Source: Alistipes finegoldii DSM 17242
Lineage (GTDB): Bacteria > Bacteroidota > Bacteroidia > Bacteroidales > Rikenellaceae
Assembly (NCBI RefSeq): GCF_000265365.1
Contig: NC_018011.1
Span: 1,922,001-1,986,000, forward strand
Direction: 5' to 3'
DNA: 64,000 nt
Shown here: one piece after another, positions 33,276 through 42,091 of the stretch
Layout of the letters: each line of letters opens with the position of its first letter
Position numbering within the stretch: position 1 is the stretch's first letter
Translations under genes and position numbers: made by a program
The notes under the pieces: model-generated
The model's input: only the letters and a program-made list of their open reading frames with translations
The model's database searches: none
Told to the model about the DNA's origin: nothing

Positions 33276-34586
33276 ATGAGATTTACAAAACTATTCGCGG
33301 CCGTTCTCTGCTCCCTCGCGGCGCTGGCCGCTTCGGGACAGAACCTCCGGGACGAAATAGCTGCAAATCCCGGCAAGTCCGGCGGCGTATATTATGTCTA
33401 CACCTACGACAATCCCGTGCTGACGCCTGCGCCGAAGGGTTATAAGCCGTTTTATATCAGTCACTACGGCCGGCACGGTTCGCGCTGGCTGCTGCACGAC
33501 AGCGAATACGACGAGGTGATGGCCGTTTTCCGGGCCGCCGACGCCGCGAATGCGTTTACCGAGCGGGGACGCGAGGTCTACGGCCGGGTGAAGCGCGTCT
33601 ACGACGACGGCATCGACCGGGGCGGCGATCTTTCGCCCCTCGGCGCCGAGCAGCACCGGGAGATCGCCGCGCGCATGTACCGCAATTTCCCCGAAGTATT
33701 CCGCTCCGGCGCGGTCGTCGATGCGCAGGCGACCCTCGTGGTGCGGTGCGTGCTGAGCATGGCGGCTTTCTGCGAGCGGCTCAAGGAGCTTAATCCCCGT
33801 CTGGAGGTGTCGCGCACGGCGGGCCGCAGGACGACGCGCTACCTCAATTTCTACAGCAAGCCGACCAATCCGACGCTCAGCCGGGAGTACCTCGACTTCA
33901 TCGACAAGGGCGGTTGGCAGGAGGAGTACGAGCGGATCGGGGATCGGTTCGTGCGTCCCGGCCGGCTGATGTCGGAGCTGTTCGCCGACGGGGAGTTCGT
34001 GCGGACGATCGACGCGCAGAAGCTGATGAAGGGCCTTTTCTATTTCGCCGCCGACATGCAGAACGTCGGTCTGGGGATTTCGTTTTACGACCTCTTTACC
34101 ACCGACGAGCTTTACGGGCTGAACGTGTACGACAACTATAAGTATTACGTGATCCGCGGCCCTTCGCCGCTCAACAGGCGTTTTCCGCAGTATTATGCCA
34201 AGGCGCTGCTGGAGGATTTCCTCACGCGCGCCGACCGGGCCGTGGAGGGCGGCGCGGTTTCGGCCGACCTGCGGTTCGGCCACGACGGCAACCTGATGAC
34301 GTTCGTGTCGCTGCTGCAGTTCGAGGGGTGCGACGTCGTGGAGAGCGATCCCGAAAAGATCGCCCAAGCGTGGCCCTTGTACAGGATTACGCCGATGGCG
34401 GCCAATATCCAGCTGGTTTTCTACCGTAAGAAAGCTGCGGACGACGTGCTGGTGAAATTCCTCTACAACGAACGCGAGGTGCGGATTCCCGTCGCAAGCG
34501 ATCTGGCGCCTTACTACCGCTGGAACGACGTGCGCGACTTCTACCGGAACGTAATGGAGAACCTGCCCGATCCGGCCGCGAAATAG
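33276..34586 (+). CDS. Exported histidine phosphatase, MINPP/phytase-like
   Basis: 436 aa. Signal peptide of about 21 residues (MRFTKLFAAVLCSLAALAASG). The catalytic loop is HYGRHGSRW with Arg66-His67-Gly68-x-Arg70, a conserved Arg lies in LVVRCVLSM, and the proton donor region is RFGHDGNL (His336-Asp337). This HD version, the length and the LSPLGAEQHREIA block resemble multiple inositol polyphosphate phosphatases of Bacteroidota. It should remove phosphate from a periplasmic or surface organophosphate, possibly inositol phosphate. It is last in the rightward operon, before a strong terminator. Confidence 0.88.
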   Translation: MRFTKLFAAVLCSLAALAASGQNLRDEIAANPGKSGGVYYVYTYDNPVLTPAPKGYKPFYISHYGRHGSRWLLHDSEYDEVMAVFRAADAANAFTERGREVYGRVKRVYDDGIDRGGDLSPLGAEQHREIAARMYRNFPEVFRSGAVVDAQATLVVRCVLSMAAFCERLKELNPRLEVSRTAGRRTTRYLNFYSKPTNPTLSREYLDFIDKGGWQEEYERIGDRFVRPGRLMSELFADGEFVRTIDAQKLMKGLFYFAADMQNVGLGISFYDLFTTDELYGLNVYDNYKYYVIRGPSPLNRRFPQYYAKALLEDFLTRADRAVEGGAVSADLRFGHDGNLMTFVSLLQFEGCDVVESDPEKIAQAWPLYRITPMAANIQLVFYRKKAADDVLVKFLYNEREVRIPVASDLAPYYRWNDVRDFYRNVMENLPDPAAK

Positions 34587-34626
34587 CCTGCGCCGTTTCG
34601 GGGCGGGACGCTCCGGGACGATATGA

Positions 34627-34658
34627 AAAAAGCTCTTCCATTACTGGAAGAGCTTTTT
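34627..34658. terminator. Bidirectional terminator between the phosphatase gene and tpiA
   Basis: AAAAAGCTCTTCC (34627-34639) and GGAAGAGCTTTTT (34646-34658) form a perfect stem with a six-base loop. A and T runs on both sides make it a rho-independent terminator for the rightward operon and for the leftward tpiA. Confidence 0.92.
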
Positions 34659-34676
34659 GTTTGCGGTCGGGGCCGC

Positions 34677-35435
34677 TTATTTCGCAAAGCCTTTGCCGAT
34701 GCCGAGGAAGTCCTCCGCCTTGAGGGCTGCGCCGCCGATCAGACCGCCGTCCACGTCCTCCTTTGCGAAGATTTCCGCCGCGTTCGAGGGCTTGCACGAA
34801 CCGCCGTACAGGATCGCCGTCTCTTCGGCTGCTGCGCCGAACTTCTCGGCCAGCACCTTGCGGATGTAGGCGTGGATCTCCTGCGCCTGCTCGGCCGTTG
34901 CGGTCTTGCCCGTGCCGATGGCCCAAACGGGTTCGTATGCGATCACGAGCTCCTTGTACTGCTCGGCGGTGAGGTTGTAGACGACCTCTTCGATCTGCGC
35001 CTTCACCACGTCGAAGTGCTTGCCGGCTTCACGCTCTTCGAGGTTCTCGCCCACGCAGTAGATCGGCGTCAGGCCGTTTGCGTAAGCCTGCGCCATCTTC
35101 TTGTTGAGCGTCTCGGAAGTCTCGCCGTAGTACTGGCGGCGCTCCGAGTGGCCGAGGATCACGTACTTGCAGCCCAGCGCCGCGATCATCGAAGCGGCGA
35201 TCTCGCCCGTGTAGGCGCCTTTGGCTTCGGCTGCGCAGTTCTGCGCGCCGAGTGCGACGTCCGAACCCTTGAGCGCTTCGGCAACCGTCGAGAGGTGCGT
35301 AAACGGAGGGCATACGATGAAATTAACGCACGAGCATACTTCGCCGCGGCCTGCGACGATGTTCTTGGCCAGTTCTACACCTTCGGCGGGAAGCGTGTTC
35401 ATCTTCCAGTTGCCGGCAACAATTTTCTTTCTCAT
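34677..35435 (-). CDS. tpiA: Triosephosphate isomerase
   Basis: 252 aa TIM barrel of glycolysis that interconverts DHAP and glyceraldehyde-3-phosphate. Visible are VAGNWKMNTLP (Lys), VILGHSERRQYYGE (His), VIAYEPVWAIGTGKTAT (catalytic Glu) and ILYGGSCKPSNA (phosphate-binding loop). It is normal in length. It is downstream of lysS on the same strand with a 43-base gap. Confidence 0.99.
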   Translation of the reverse strand: MRKKIVAGNWKMNTLPAEGVELAKNIVAGRGEVCSCVNFIVCPPFTHLSTVAEALKGSDVALGAQNCAAEAKGAYTGEIAASMIAALGCKYVILGHSERRQYYGETSETLNKKMAQAYANGLTPIYCVGENLEEREAGKHFDVVKAQIEEVVYNLTAEQYKELVIAYEPVWAIGTGKTATAEQAQEIHAYIRKVLAEKFGAAAEETAILYGGSCKPSNAAEIFAKEDVDGGLIGGAALKAEDFLGIGKGFAK

Positions 35436-35478
35436 ATTCGGTTTGTTTTTATAAGTAAAATAAATTTTCCAAGCGGAA

Positions 35479-37200
35479 TTATTCCTCGCACCATTTTTTG
35501 ACCTCTTCGATCGAGGGAGCCTTCAGGCCGAGTTTGTTTTTCTTGTTGAAGCCGCACAAGTCGTTGAAAAACTTGCCCGGAGCGAGCTTTTTCAGCGCTT
35601 CGACCGTGATGTAGCCCATTTTCTGGATCACGGGCACCCACTCTTCGGGAACGCCGATCTCGGTGTATTTCTCCACCGGATCGCTCACGGCTTTCTTTTC
35701 GGGGCGCATCTGCGGGAAGAACAGCACGTCCTGAATCGAAGCCTGATCGGTCATGAACATCGTCAGACGGTCGATGCCGATGCCCATGCCCGAACACGAC
35801 GGCATGCCGTATTCCAGTGCGCGCACGAAGTCCATGTCGATGAACATCGCTTCGTCGTCGCCCTTTTCGCTCAGCTGGAGTTGCTCTTGGAAGCGCTCCA
35901 GCTGGTCGATCGGGTCGTTCAGCTCGGAGTAGGCGTTGCAAAGCTCCTTGCCGTTAACGAACAGCTCGAAACGCTCCGTCAGTTCGGGGTTCGAGCGGTG
36001 ACGCTTGCACAGGGGCGACATTTCGATCGGGTAGTCCGTGACGAAGGTCGGCTGGACAAGCTCCTCCTCGCAGTACTGGCCGAAGATGGCGTCGATCAGC
36101 TTGCCCTTGCCCATCGTCGCGTCGGTCTCGACGTTCAGACGCTTGCAGGCTTCGCGCAGCTGCTCCTCGCTCTGGCCGGTGATGTCGTAGCCGGTCTTTT
36201 CGCGGATGGCGTCGGTCATCGACAAGCGGCGGAACGGCGCTTTGAACGAAATCTGCTTGCCGTCGAGCGTCAGCTCCGTCGTGCCGTTTACGGCCACGGC
36301 GACTTTTTCGAGCATCTGCTCGGTGAATTCCATCATCCAGAGGTAGTCCTTGTAGGCCACGTAAATCTCCATGACGGTGAATTCGGGGTTGTGCGTGCGG
36401 TCCATGCCTTCGTTGCGGAAGTTCTTGCCGAACTCGTAGACGCCGTCGAATCCGCCGACGATCAGTTTCTTGAGGTACAGCTCGCTGGCGATGCGCAGGT
36501 ACTGGTCGATGTCGAGCGCATTGTGGTGCGTGATGAACGGACGCGCCGCGGCGCCGCCCGGAATAGGCTGGAGAATCGGGGTTTCGACCTCGACGTAGCC
36601 TTTCGAGTTGAAGAACTCGCGCATGGTCGAGATGATTTTGGCGCGCTTGACAAAGACCTCGCGTACCTGCGGATTGACCGCCAGATCGACGTAACGCTGG
36701 CGGTAGCGGACTTCGGGATCGGTGAAGGCGTCGAACGTCTGGCCGTCCTTCTCCTTGACCACGGGCAGCGGGCGGATCGACTTCGAGAGCACCGTGAACT
36801 TGCGGCAGTGCACCGACAGCTCGCCCGTATTGGTATGGAACGCGAAGCCTTCGACGCCGATGAAGTCGCCGATGTCGAGCAGTTTCTTGAACACCGTGTT
36901 ATACAGCGTGGGATCGCCTTCGGGGCAGATGTCGTCGCGGCGGATGTAGACCTGAATGCGGCCCGTATGGTCCTGCAATTCGAAGAACGAAGCGCTGCCC
37001 ATGATGCGGCGCGTCATGATGCGGCCTGCGATGCGGACGTCCCCGTAGTTGCCCTTGGTCTCGTCGAAGTTTTCGGCGATCTCCCGCGCCGTGGCCGTCA
37101 CTTCGTAACGGGCGGCGGGGTAGGGGTCGATGCCCAGCTCGCGCAGGGCTGCGAGCGACTGTCTCCGGAGCTGTTCCTGTTCACTGAGTTCGATGCTCAT
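35479..37200 (-). CDS. lysS: Lysyl-tRNA synthetase, class II
   Basis: 573 aa, somewhat longer than E. coli LysS (505). The OB-fold anticodon domain (VRIAGRIMTRRIMGSASFFELQD) precedes class II motif 1 and motif 2 (KNFRNEGMDRTHNPEFTVMEIY) and motif 3 (GMGIGIDRLTMFMTD). The extra C-terminal roughly 65 residues continue after motif 3 with VEKYTEIGVPEEWVPVIQKMGY, a Bacteroidota-style extension. It is preceded by a -7 box matching TAACTTTG. Confidence 0.98.
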   Translation of the reverse strand: MSIELSEQEQLRRQSLAALRELGIDPYPAARYEVTATAREIAENFDETKGNYGDVRIAGRIMTRRIMGSASFFELQDHTGRIQVYIRRDDICPEGDPTLYNTVFKKLLDIGDFIGVEGFAFHTNTGELSVHCRKFTVLSKSIRPLPVVKEKDGQTFDAFTDPEVRYRQRYVDLAVNPQVREVFVKRAKIISTMREFFNSKGYVEVETPILQPIPGGAAARPFITHHNALDIDQYLRIASELYLKKLIVGGFDGVYEFGKNFRNEGMDRTHNPEFTVMEIYVAYKDYLWMMEFTEQMLEKVAVAVNGTTELTLDGKQISFKAPFRRLSMTDAIREKTGYDITGQSEEQLREACKRLNVETDATMGKGKLIDAIFGQYCEEELVQPTFVTDYPIEMSPLCKRHRSNPELTERFELFVNGKELCNAYSELNDPIDQLERFQEQLQLSEKGDDEAMFIDMDFVRALEYGMPSCSGMGIGIDRLTMFMTDQASIQDVLFFPQMRPEKKAVSDPVEKYTEIGVPEEWVPVIQKMGYITVEALKKLAPGKFFNDLCGFNKKNKLGLKAPSIEEVKKWCEE

Positions 37201-37236
37201 ATCGTATGTTTTTGAATGTTTTGACTGTTAACCGTG

Positions 37237-37267
37237 CAAAGTTAATAAATTCTGCCGAAATACGAAC
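37237..37267 (-). promoter_or_regulatory. Probable lysS promoter
   Basis: On the minus strand TAACTTTG (plus 37237-37244, written CAAAGTTA) is a perfect Bacteroidota -7 element about 37 bases before the lysS ATG. The matching upstream box 19 bases away reads GTTC, a weak fit to TTTG. Confidence 0.5.
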
Positions 37268-37290
37268 CGGGCGCGGTATGGAATAAAAAG

Positions 37291-37311
37291 GAGCCGCATT
37301 TTTTGCGGCTC
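37291..37311 (-). terminator. Rho-independent terminator after the PAP2 gene
   Basis: GAGCCGCA (37291-37298) pairs with TGCGGCTC (37304-37311) around five T. On the minus strand the stem is followed by CTTTTTATTCC. It lies about 100 bases downstream of the PAP2 gene and before the lysS promoter. Confidence 0.8.
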
Positions 37312-37410
37312 TCCGTATTGTCCGGGATGTGTCGTCCGGGCGAGTTGTCCGGGGGCATTGGGAAGCGTCGTCCGGGACCTGTCTTCCGGAGGGTTGTCGT
37401 CCGGGATGCG
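37312..37410. repeat. Short degenerate repeats around GTCGTCCGGG
   Basis: At least six imperfect copies of TTGTCCGGG/GTCGTCCGGG occur between the PAP2 stop and its terminator, spaced about 11-18 bases. A similar run (GTCCGTCGTCCGTCGTCCGG) occurs at 17741-17763. Function unknown; no gene. Confidence 0.6.
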
Positions 37411-38058
37411 TCAGCCGGCGGCGGAATCCCGGCGGATCAGGCGGCGGTAGGCCCGCAGTGCGGCGTATCCGAGCGCGGCGCCGACCAGCGTGCCCCATAC
37501 GAGGTCCATCGGGAAGTGTTTGCCGAGGTAGATGCGCGAGTAGCAGATCACCACCGAGCAGACGACCATCAGCCCCGTGAACCAGCGGCGGCGGATCGCG
37601 CCGCAGGCGAGTACGGCCAGCGCGACGATGGTCGCGGCGTGCGCCGAGACGGTGCCGTACATGCCGCTGACGGCTTCGGGCGGGACGTGGACCGCCCAGT
37701 GGCGGGGGACTGCCTCGCGGCGCATGACGCGCAGCGAATCGGGCGTGATGTCCAGCCCTTCGAGCGAGGGGGTGAACATCGGGCGCGGGCGCGGTTCGAA
37801 ATCAAGGAGCAGGCCGCCCAGCACTCCGTTGCTCTTGAAGATGCCCGACACCATGTCCGCGAGTCCGATCGCCGCCAGCATCAGCGCCGTGAAGATCAGC
37901 ATGCCGCGCCAGCCGCTGTGCCGCCATATCAGCCAGAGGATCAGGGCGTAGAGCGGGAGCCACATGGCGGTGCCCGAAACGGTGAGCATCACGCGGTCCA
38001 TAGCGGTGCCGCCGTCGAAATTGAGGGCAGAGAAAAGGTCGTGGTCGAAGGTATACAT
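37411..38058 (-). CDS. PAP2-family membrane phosphatase
   Basis: 215 aa with about five transmembrane helices. The PAP2 motifs are partly kept: PRPRP for motif 1, TVSAHAATI for motif 2, and YSRIYLGKHFPMDLVWG for motif 3 with the catalytic His and Asp. The Lys of motif 1 is not at the usual spacing before RP (nearest is FKSNG, about 17 residues upstream). These enzymes dephosphorylate lipid phosphates such as undecaprenyl pyrophosphate, phosphatidic acid or lipid A. It has 145 bases before the MBOAT gene. Confidence 0.85.
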   Translation of the reverse strand: MYTFDHDLFSALNFDGGTAMDRVMLTVSGTAMWLPLYALILWLIWRHSGWRGMLIFTALMLAAIGLADMVSGIFKSNGVLGGLLLDFEPRPRPMFTPSLEGLDITPDSLRVMRREAVPRHWAVHVPPEAVSGMYGTVSAHAATIVALAVLACGAIRRRWFTGLMVVCSVVICYSRIYLGKHFPMDLVWGTLVGAALGYAALRAYRRLIRRDSAAG

Positions 38059-38203
38059 GGGTCAATGGATTTGTCGTAAATGGTCGCAAGCCGTTTTGGG
38101 CGCATTGCCGGAAGCCTCTCCGGGGAGCGGGGCCGGACTTGCAGACACGGCCGGCGGCCGTGGGAGGAACATACCGGGATGCAAGGCGGCCGTCATACGC
38201 AGT

Positions 38204-39709
38204 TTAAAACTGAAAGTAGATGAACGGTTGTATGTCGCTCGACTTGACCTGCATCACGCACCAGATCATCGCCGCCGCCATGACGATCTGCAGGACCAGC
38301 GGTGCGTGCGACACCAGCCGCTGCGCGAAGCGGTCCGCGCGTCCGGGCATCAGGTGGAGCAGGAAGCCTGCGGCGATCAGGGCGAAGGCGCCCGCATAGC
38401 CGGAGACGACCTGCGGGATCATCGCGGCGTTGAAGTTGTAGAAAATCTGGTGAAGCATCAGCTCGACGGTCTGCATCGACTCGGCGCGGAACATCAGCCA
38501 CCCCAGACAGACGAGGTTGAACGTGAAGAAGATGCCGGCCGCGCGGCTCCACCAGTGCATCCGGTCGCCCGTGGCCTTGGCGCCCGGCACGACCGCCATC
38601 CAGAGCTTGTGCAGCGCCAGCGCCGCGCCGTGCAGCGCGCCCCAGAGGATGAAGCGGACGGCGGCGCCGTGCCACAGTCCGCCCAGCAGCATCGTGATGA
38701 GCAGGTTGCCGTAGGTGCGCAGTTTGCCTTTGCGGTTGCCGCCCAGCGAAATGTAGAGGTAGTCGCGCAGCCATGTGGAGAGCGAGATATGCCACCGCCG
38801 CCAGAATTCGGTGATGGTGGCCGACTTGTAGGGGGCGTCGAAGTTCTTGGGGAACCGGAATCCCAGCAGCAGGGCGATGCCGATGGCCATGTCCGAATAG
38901 CCTGAGAAGTCGCAGTAGATTTGCAGGGCGTAGCCGTAGATGCCCGCCAGACATTCGAAGCCCGAATAGAGCAGCGGCTCGTCGAAGATGCGGTCGACGA
39001 AGTTGAGCGAGATGTAGTCCGAAATGATCGCCTTCTTGAACAGACCCGTCAGGATCAGGAAGACGCCCGTGCCGAACATTTCGCGCGTCACGACGATGGG
39101 GTTCTGCCGGATTTGCGGGATGAAGTCCCTTGCGCGGACGATCGGCCCGGCCACCAGCTGCGGGAAGAACGAGAGGTAGAACAGGTAGTCGCACCAGTTG
39201 TCGAGCGGCTTGAGCTGACCGCGGTAAATGTCTATGGTATAGCTCATCGACTGGAAGACGAAGAACGAGATGCCGACGGGCAGGAAGATGTTCTGGAACT
39301 GCATGAATCCCTGCCCGAACATCTGGTTGGCGATGTCGATCAGGAAATTGGTGTACTTGAAGTAGGCCAGCATGCCGAGGTTCACCGCCACGCTCAGCAC
39401 CACGAGCCACCGCTTTGCCCGCGTCGAGCGGGCGGCATGGATGCCTTTGGCGATCCAGTAGTCGCTCGTCGCGGCGAAGATCAGCAGCAGGAAGTAGATG
39501 CCGCTCGACTTGTAGTAGAAGTAGAGCGAAAAGAGGATGACGTAGACGATCCGGGCCATCGGGGCACGGCGGAACATGCTGTAGACGAGCATGAATCCGG
39601 CGAACAGAAACAGGAACAGCCCGCTGCTGAAGATCAGCGGCGACGAGGCGTCGTAGGTGAGCAGCGCCTGCAGCTTTTCCGGGATGCCGTCCAATGCGGG
39701 GAGTGTCAT
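38204..39709 (-). CDS. MBOAT-family membrane O-acyltransferase (AlgI/PatA/DltB-like)
   Basis: 501 aa from the ATG at 39709, whose ATGA overlaps the stop of the upstream SGNH gene. Around ten or more membrane helices. MBOAT signature residues are present: FWRRWHISLSTWLRDYLYI and GGLWHGAAVRFILWGALHG with the catalytic His; QIYCDFSGYSDMAIGIA is also typical. It should pass acetyl groups across the membrane for O-acetylation of an extracytoplasmic polymer. The SGNH partner upstream fits a PatA/PatB- or AlgI/AlgX-like pair; the polymer is not known. Confidence 0.94.
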   Translation of the reverse strand: MTLPALDGIPEKLQALLTYDASSPLIFSSGLFLFLFAGFMLVYSMFRRAPMARIVYVILFSLYFYYKSSGIYFLLLIFAATSDYWIAKGIHAARSTRAKRWLVVLSVAVNLGMLAYFKYTNFLIDIANQMFGQGFMQFQNIFLPVGISFFVFQSMSYTIDIYRGQLKPLDNWCDYLFYLSFFPQLVAGPIVRARDFIPQIRQNPIVVTREMFGTGVFLILTGLFKKAIISDYISLNFVDRIFDEPLLYSGFECLAGIYGYALQIYCDFSGYSDMAIGIALLLGFRFPKNFDAPYKSATITEFWRRWHISLSTWLRDYLYISLGGNRKGKLRTYGNLLITMLLGGLWHGAAVRFILWGALHGAALALHKLWMAVVPGAKATGDRMHWWSRAAGIFFTFNLVCLGWLMFRAESMQTVELMLHQIFYNFNAAMIPQVVSGYAGAFALIAAGFLLHLMPGRADRFAQRLVSHAPLVLQIVMAAAMIWCVMQVKSSDIQPFIYFQF

Positions 39710-41313
39710 TTCAGCGGTGCGTTGAGGGTTTCCGGCGGAATGCCGGGGATCAGGTCGCGTTCGATCCGCCGGCGCCGCAGGCTGTCGAGCACGGCCTGCT
39801 CGGCCTGCCGGCGGATGCGTGCGGCTTCCGCTTCCGTATAGGCCCGGTTCGCCCCGGCGTTGAGGGCGTCGAAGAGCGACCACGCCACGCGCCGGCCGCC
39901 GGCATAATTGATGTGCGTGAAGTCCTTGCCGGCCCAGCCGTTGGCGACGAACTGCTCCATGCCGCCCAGCGAACGCATGGCGTCGCAGGTGGGCCAGAAG
40001 GCCGCTCCGGTGTTTTCGGCGGCGCCCCGCTGGTAGCCGAGCATGTGGGGAATGGCGTCCATCGGTTCGAAACCGGCGTCGGTCTTCACCGAACGGTCGC
40101 TGACGCCCAGCACCAGCACGGCGGCGGTCGGGAAGCACTGGCGGACGTAAGCCACCATCTTCTCGATCTGGCCGGCGTAGTTGGTGTAGTTGCTCACGCC
40201 CGTCTGCATGATGTTGAGTCCGTATTGCAGGATCACGAGGTCGTACCCCAGCAGGTCGTTCATCTGCGCATTGACCGACGGGTTGGTCCAGAACATCGCC
40301 TGCCCGTTGTTGCTGCGCACCGAGTAGTTGTCCACCACCACGCCGTCGGCTTCGAACACCGCGCCGTAGCCGATGAATCCCTCGTTGCCGGAGAGCACCT
40401 TGAACGAGAGCGAGCGGACGTGGGGAGCCGTGACGGCGATCTGGCGTATGTTCGGGGCGCCTTCGACCGTGAATTCACGGCGCAGCGAGTCGTTGAGCGT
40501 CAGCTCCACGCGGCTTTCGCCGGGGCTGATGAAGAAGACCCGCGCCGCGGTGCAGCTGTCGAGCCGCTTGCGGTAGTCGCTGTTTTCCCAGCGGGTCGAA
40601 GCTCCGGCCGCAGGCTGGCAGACCCAGCCCGAAACGTAGAAGTTCTCGCGCAGGTTCTGCGGCGCGGCCTTGCGCTGCATGATGTTGTAGGAGGTCCAGC
40701 CTTTCGACTGGGTTTTGATCGTGCGGCGGAACGCCGTCAGGGGCGAGGCCATCGGCGCGAAGCCCGCGCCTCCGCCGCCGTAAGCCTGCTGGAGCCTTTC
40801 ACGCAGGTCGGCCGTGAGGATGTCGCCTTCGATGAACGAGTCGCCCAGCACGGCGATGCGCACCGGACGCCGGGCGCAGAGCAGCGTGTCGTAGAAAGCC
40901 CGCAGACGGCTCGAATCGGGCGTGCCGAAATCCTCGATCTCCACCAGCGTCGGGTTCAGCCGGGCGCTGTCGGGAACGACCGGCATGCGCCGGACGCTGT
41001 CCGGGGCGAGCGTCCATTCGAAGGTGATCTGTACGGGGCGCGGTGCGGAATCGGCTTCGATCCGCTCCGCTTCGATCCGTTCGGCGACCTGCTCCATATC
41101 GACGTGGAAATCCTCCTCGTCGAAGAGCGCAGGCTCCTCGGCCGCGGCGACCGCGTCATCGAACGCCACGAGGTCCGAGAGAATATTGGCCCGGCGGAGT
41201 TTTACGCCGCCCAGACTCTGAGGGGGGATGAAACTGACGGCCGTCAGCACTGCGATCAGCGCCAGCGCCGCGATCCATCCCCGGTGGATGCAGTCTTTTT
41301 CGGGGGTGTTCAT
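39706..41313 (-). CDS. Membrane-anchored SGNH/GDSL-type esterase, MBOAT partner
   Basis: 535 aa. One N-terminal transmembrane anchor (GWIAALALIAVLTAVSFI, residues 12-29) precedes an acidic region and the periplasmic SGNH domain: block I AVLGDSFIEGD (about residue 155), YDLVILQYGLNIM for block III and the C-terminal GKDFTHINYAGGR with the Asp-x-x-His pair. A coiled, Arg-rich tail ends the protein. It is translationally coupled to the MBOAT gene and probably completes acetyl transfer onto, or removes acetyl from, a cell-surface glycan. Confidence 0.88.
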   Translation of the reverse strand: MNTPEKDCIHRGWIAALALIAVLTAVSFIPPQSLGGVKLRRANILSDLVAFDDAVAAAEEPALFDEEDFHVDMEQVAERIEAERIEADSAPRPVQITFEWTLAPDSVRRMPVVPDSARLNPTLVEIEDFGTPDSSRLRAFYDTLLCARRPVRIAVLGDSFIEGDILTADLRERLQQAYGGGGAGFAPMASPLTAFRRTIKTQSKGWTSYNIMQRKAAPQNLRENFYVSGWVCQPAAGASTRWENSDYRKRLDSCTAARVFFISPGESRVELTLNDSLRREFTVEGAPNIRQIAVTAPHVRSLSFKVLSGNEGFIGYGAVFEADGVVVDNYSVRSNNGQAMFWTNPSVNAQMNDLLGYDLVILQYGLNIMQTGVSNYTNYAGQIEKMVAYVRQCFPTAAVLVLGVSDRSVKTDAGFEPMDAIPHMLGYQRGAAENTGAAFWPTCDAMRSLGGMEQFVANGWAGKDFTHINYAGGRRVAWSLFDALNAGANRAYTEAEAARIRRQAEQAVLDSLRRRRIERDLIPGIPPETLNAPLK

Positions 41314-41320
41314 CCGGGAA

Positions 41321-42088
41321 TCAGTCGCGCCGTCCGAGGATTACGAAGACCCAGTAGAGAACCGACGCGACGGCGCTCAGTGCGGCTACGAGATAGGTGC
41401 GTGCGGCCCAGCCCAGCGCCTCTTTCGCCTGAGCGAGCTGCGCTCCCTGCATCGTGCGGCTGACCTGCAGCCACTCCAGCGCGCGGGCCGAGGCGTTGTA
41501 CTCCACGGGAAGCGTGACCAGCGAGAAGATCGCCGACATGGCGATCATGCCTACGCCGATCCAGCACAGCAGGGCGTTCTGTGTGGTGGTCATGAGCACC
41601 AGTCCGAGGATGATGACCCATGTGGCGGCCGTCGAGGAGAACTGCACGACGGGCACCAGCTGCGAGCGGAGCGTCAGCGGCGCGTAGCCTTGTGCGTGCT
41701 GCACGGCGTGCCCGCACTCGTGGGCGGCGACGGCGGCCGCGGCGACGCTGGTCGAAGAGTAGACGCTGTCGCTCAGGTTGACGGTCATCGTCTGCGGGTT
41801 GAAGTGGTCGGTCAGGTGTCCGCTGACATGCGTCACCTTGACGTTGTGGATGTGGTTGTCGCGCAGCATCTTTTCGGCCACCTCGGCGCCCGTCAGCCCG
41901 CCGGGGAACTGGACTTTGGAGTATTTGCGGAACACCGACTGCAGGCGCGCCTGCACGGCGTAACCGGCGATGCCGATCACGATGATCAGTATGTACATTC
42001 CGATCATGGCTGCGGAGTAGTGGATTCCCTGAGAACCCGAATCCGCGTAATATCCCGACTGAAGCAGGGTCAAAAGCATGTGTGTCAT
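41321..42088 (-). CDS. Membrane zinc metallopeptidase, YugP-like
   Basis: 255 aa with an N-terminal helix (GMYILIIVIGIAGYAV), the zinc motif AAHECGHAVQHAQG (HExxH, about residues 123-127), and at least two C-terminal helices. This matches the neutral zinc metallopeptidase family PF04298. Physiological role poorly known; likely membrane-protein quality control. Next gene on the left starts 8 bases away. Confidence 0.92.
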   Translation of the reverse strand: MTHMLLTLLQSGYYADSGSQGIHYSAAMIGMYILIIVIGIAGYAVQARLQSVFRKYSKVQFPGGLTGAEVAEKMLRDNHIHNVKVTHVSGHLTDHFNPQTMTVNLSDSVYSSTSVAAAAVAAHECGHAVQHAQGYAPLTLRSQLVPVVQFSSTAATWVIILGLVLMTTTQNALLCWIGVGMIAMSAIFSLVTLPVEYNASARALEWLQVSRTMQGAQLAQAKEALGWAARTYLVAALSAVASVLYWVFVILGRRD

Positions 42089-42091
42089 AGT

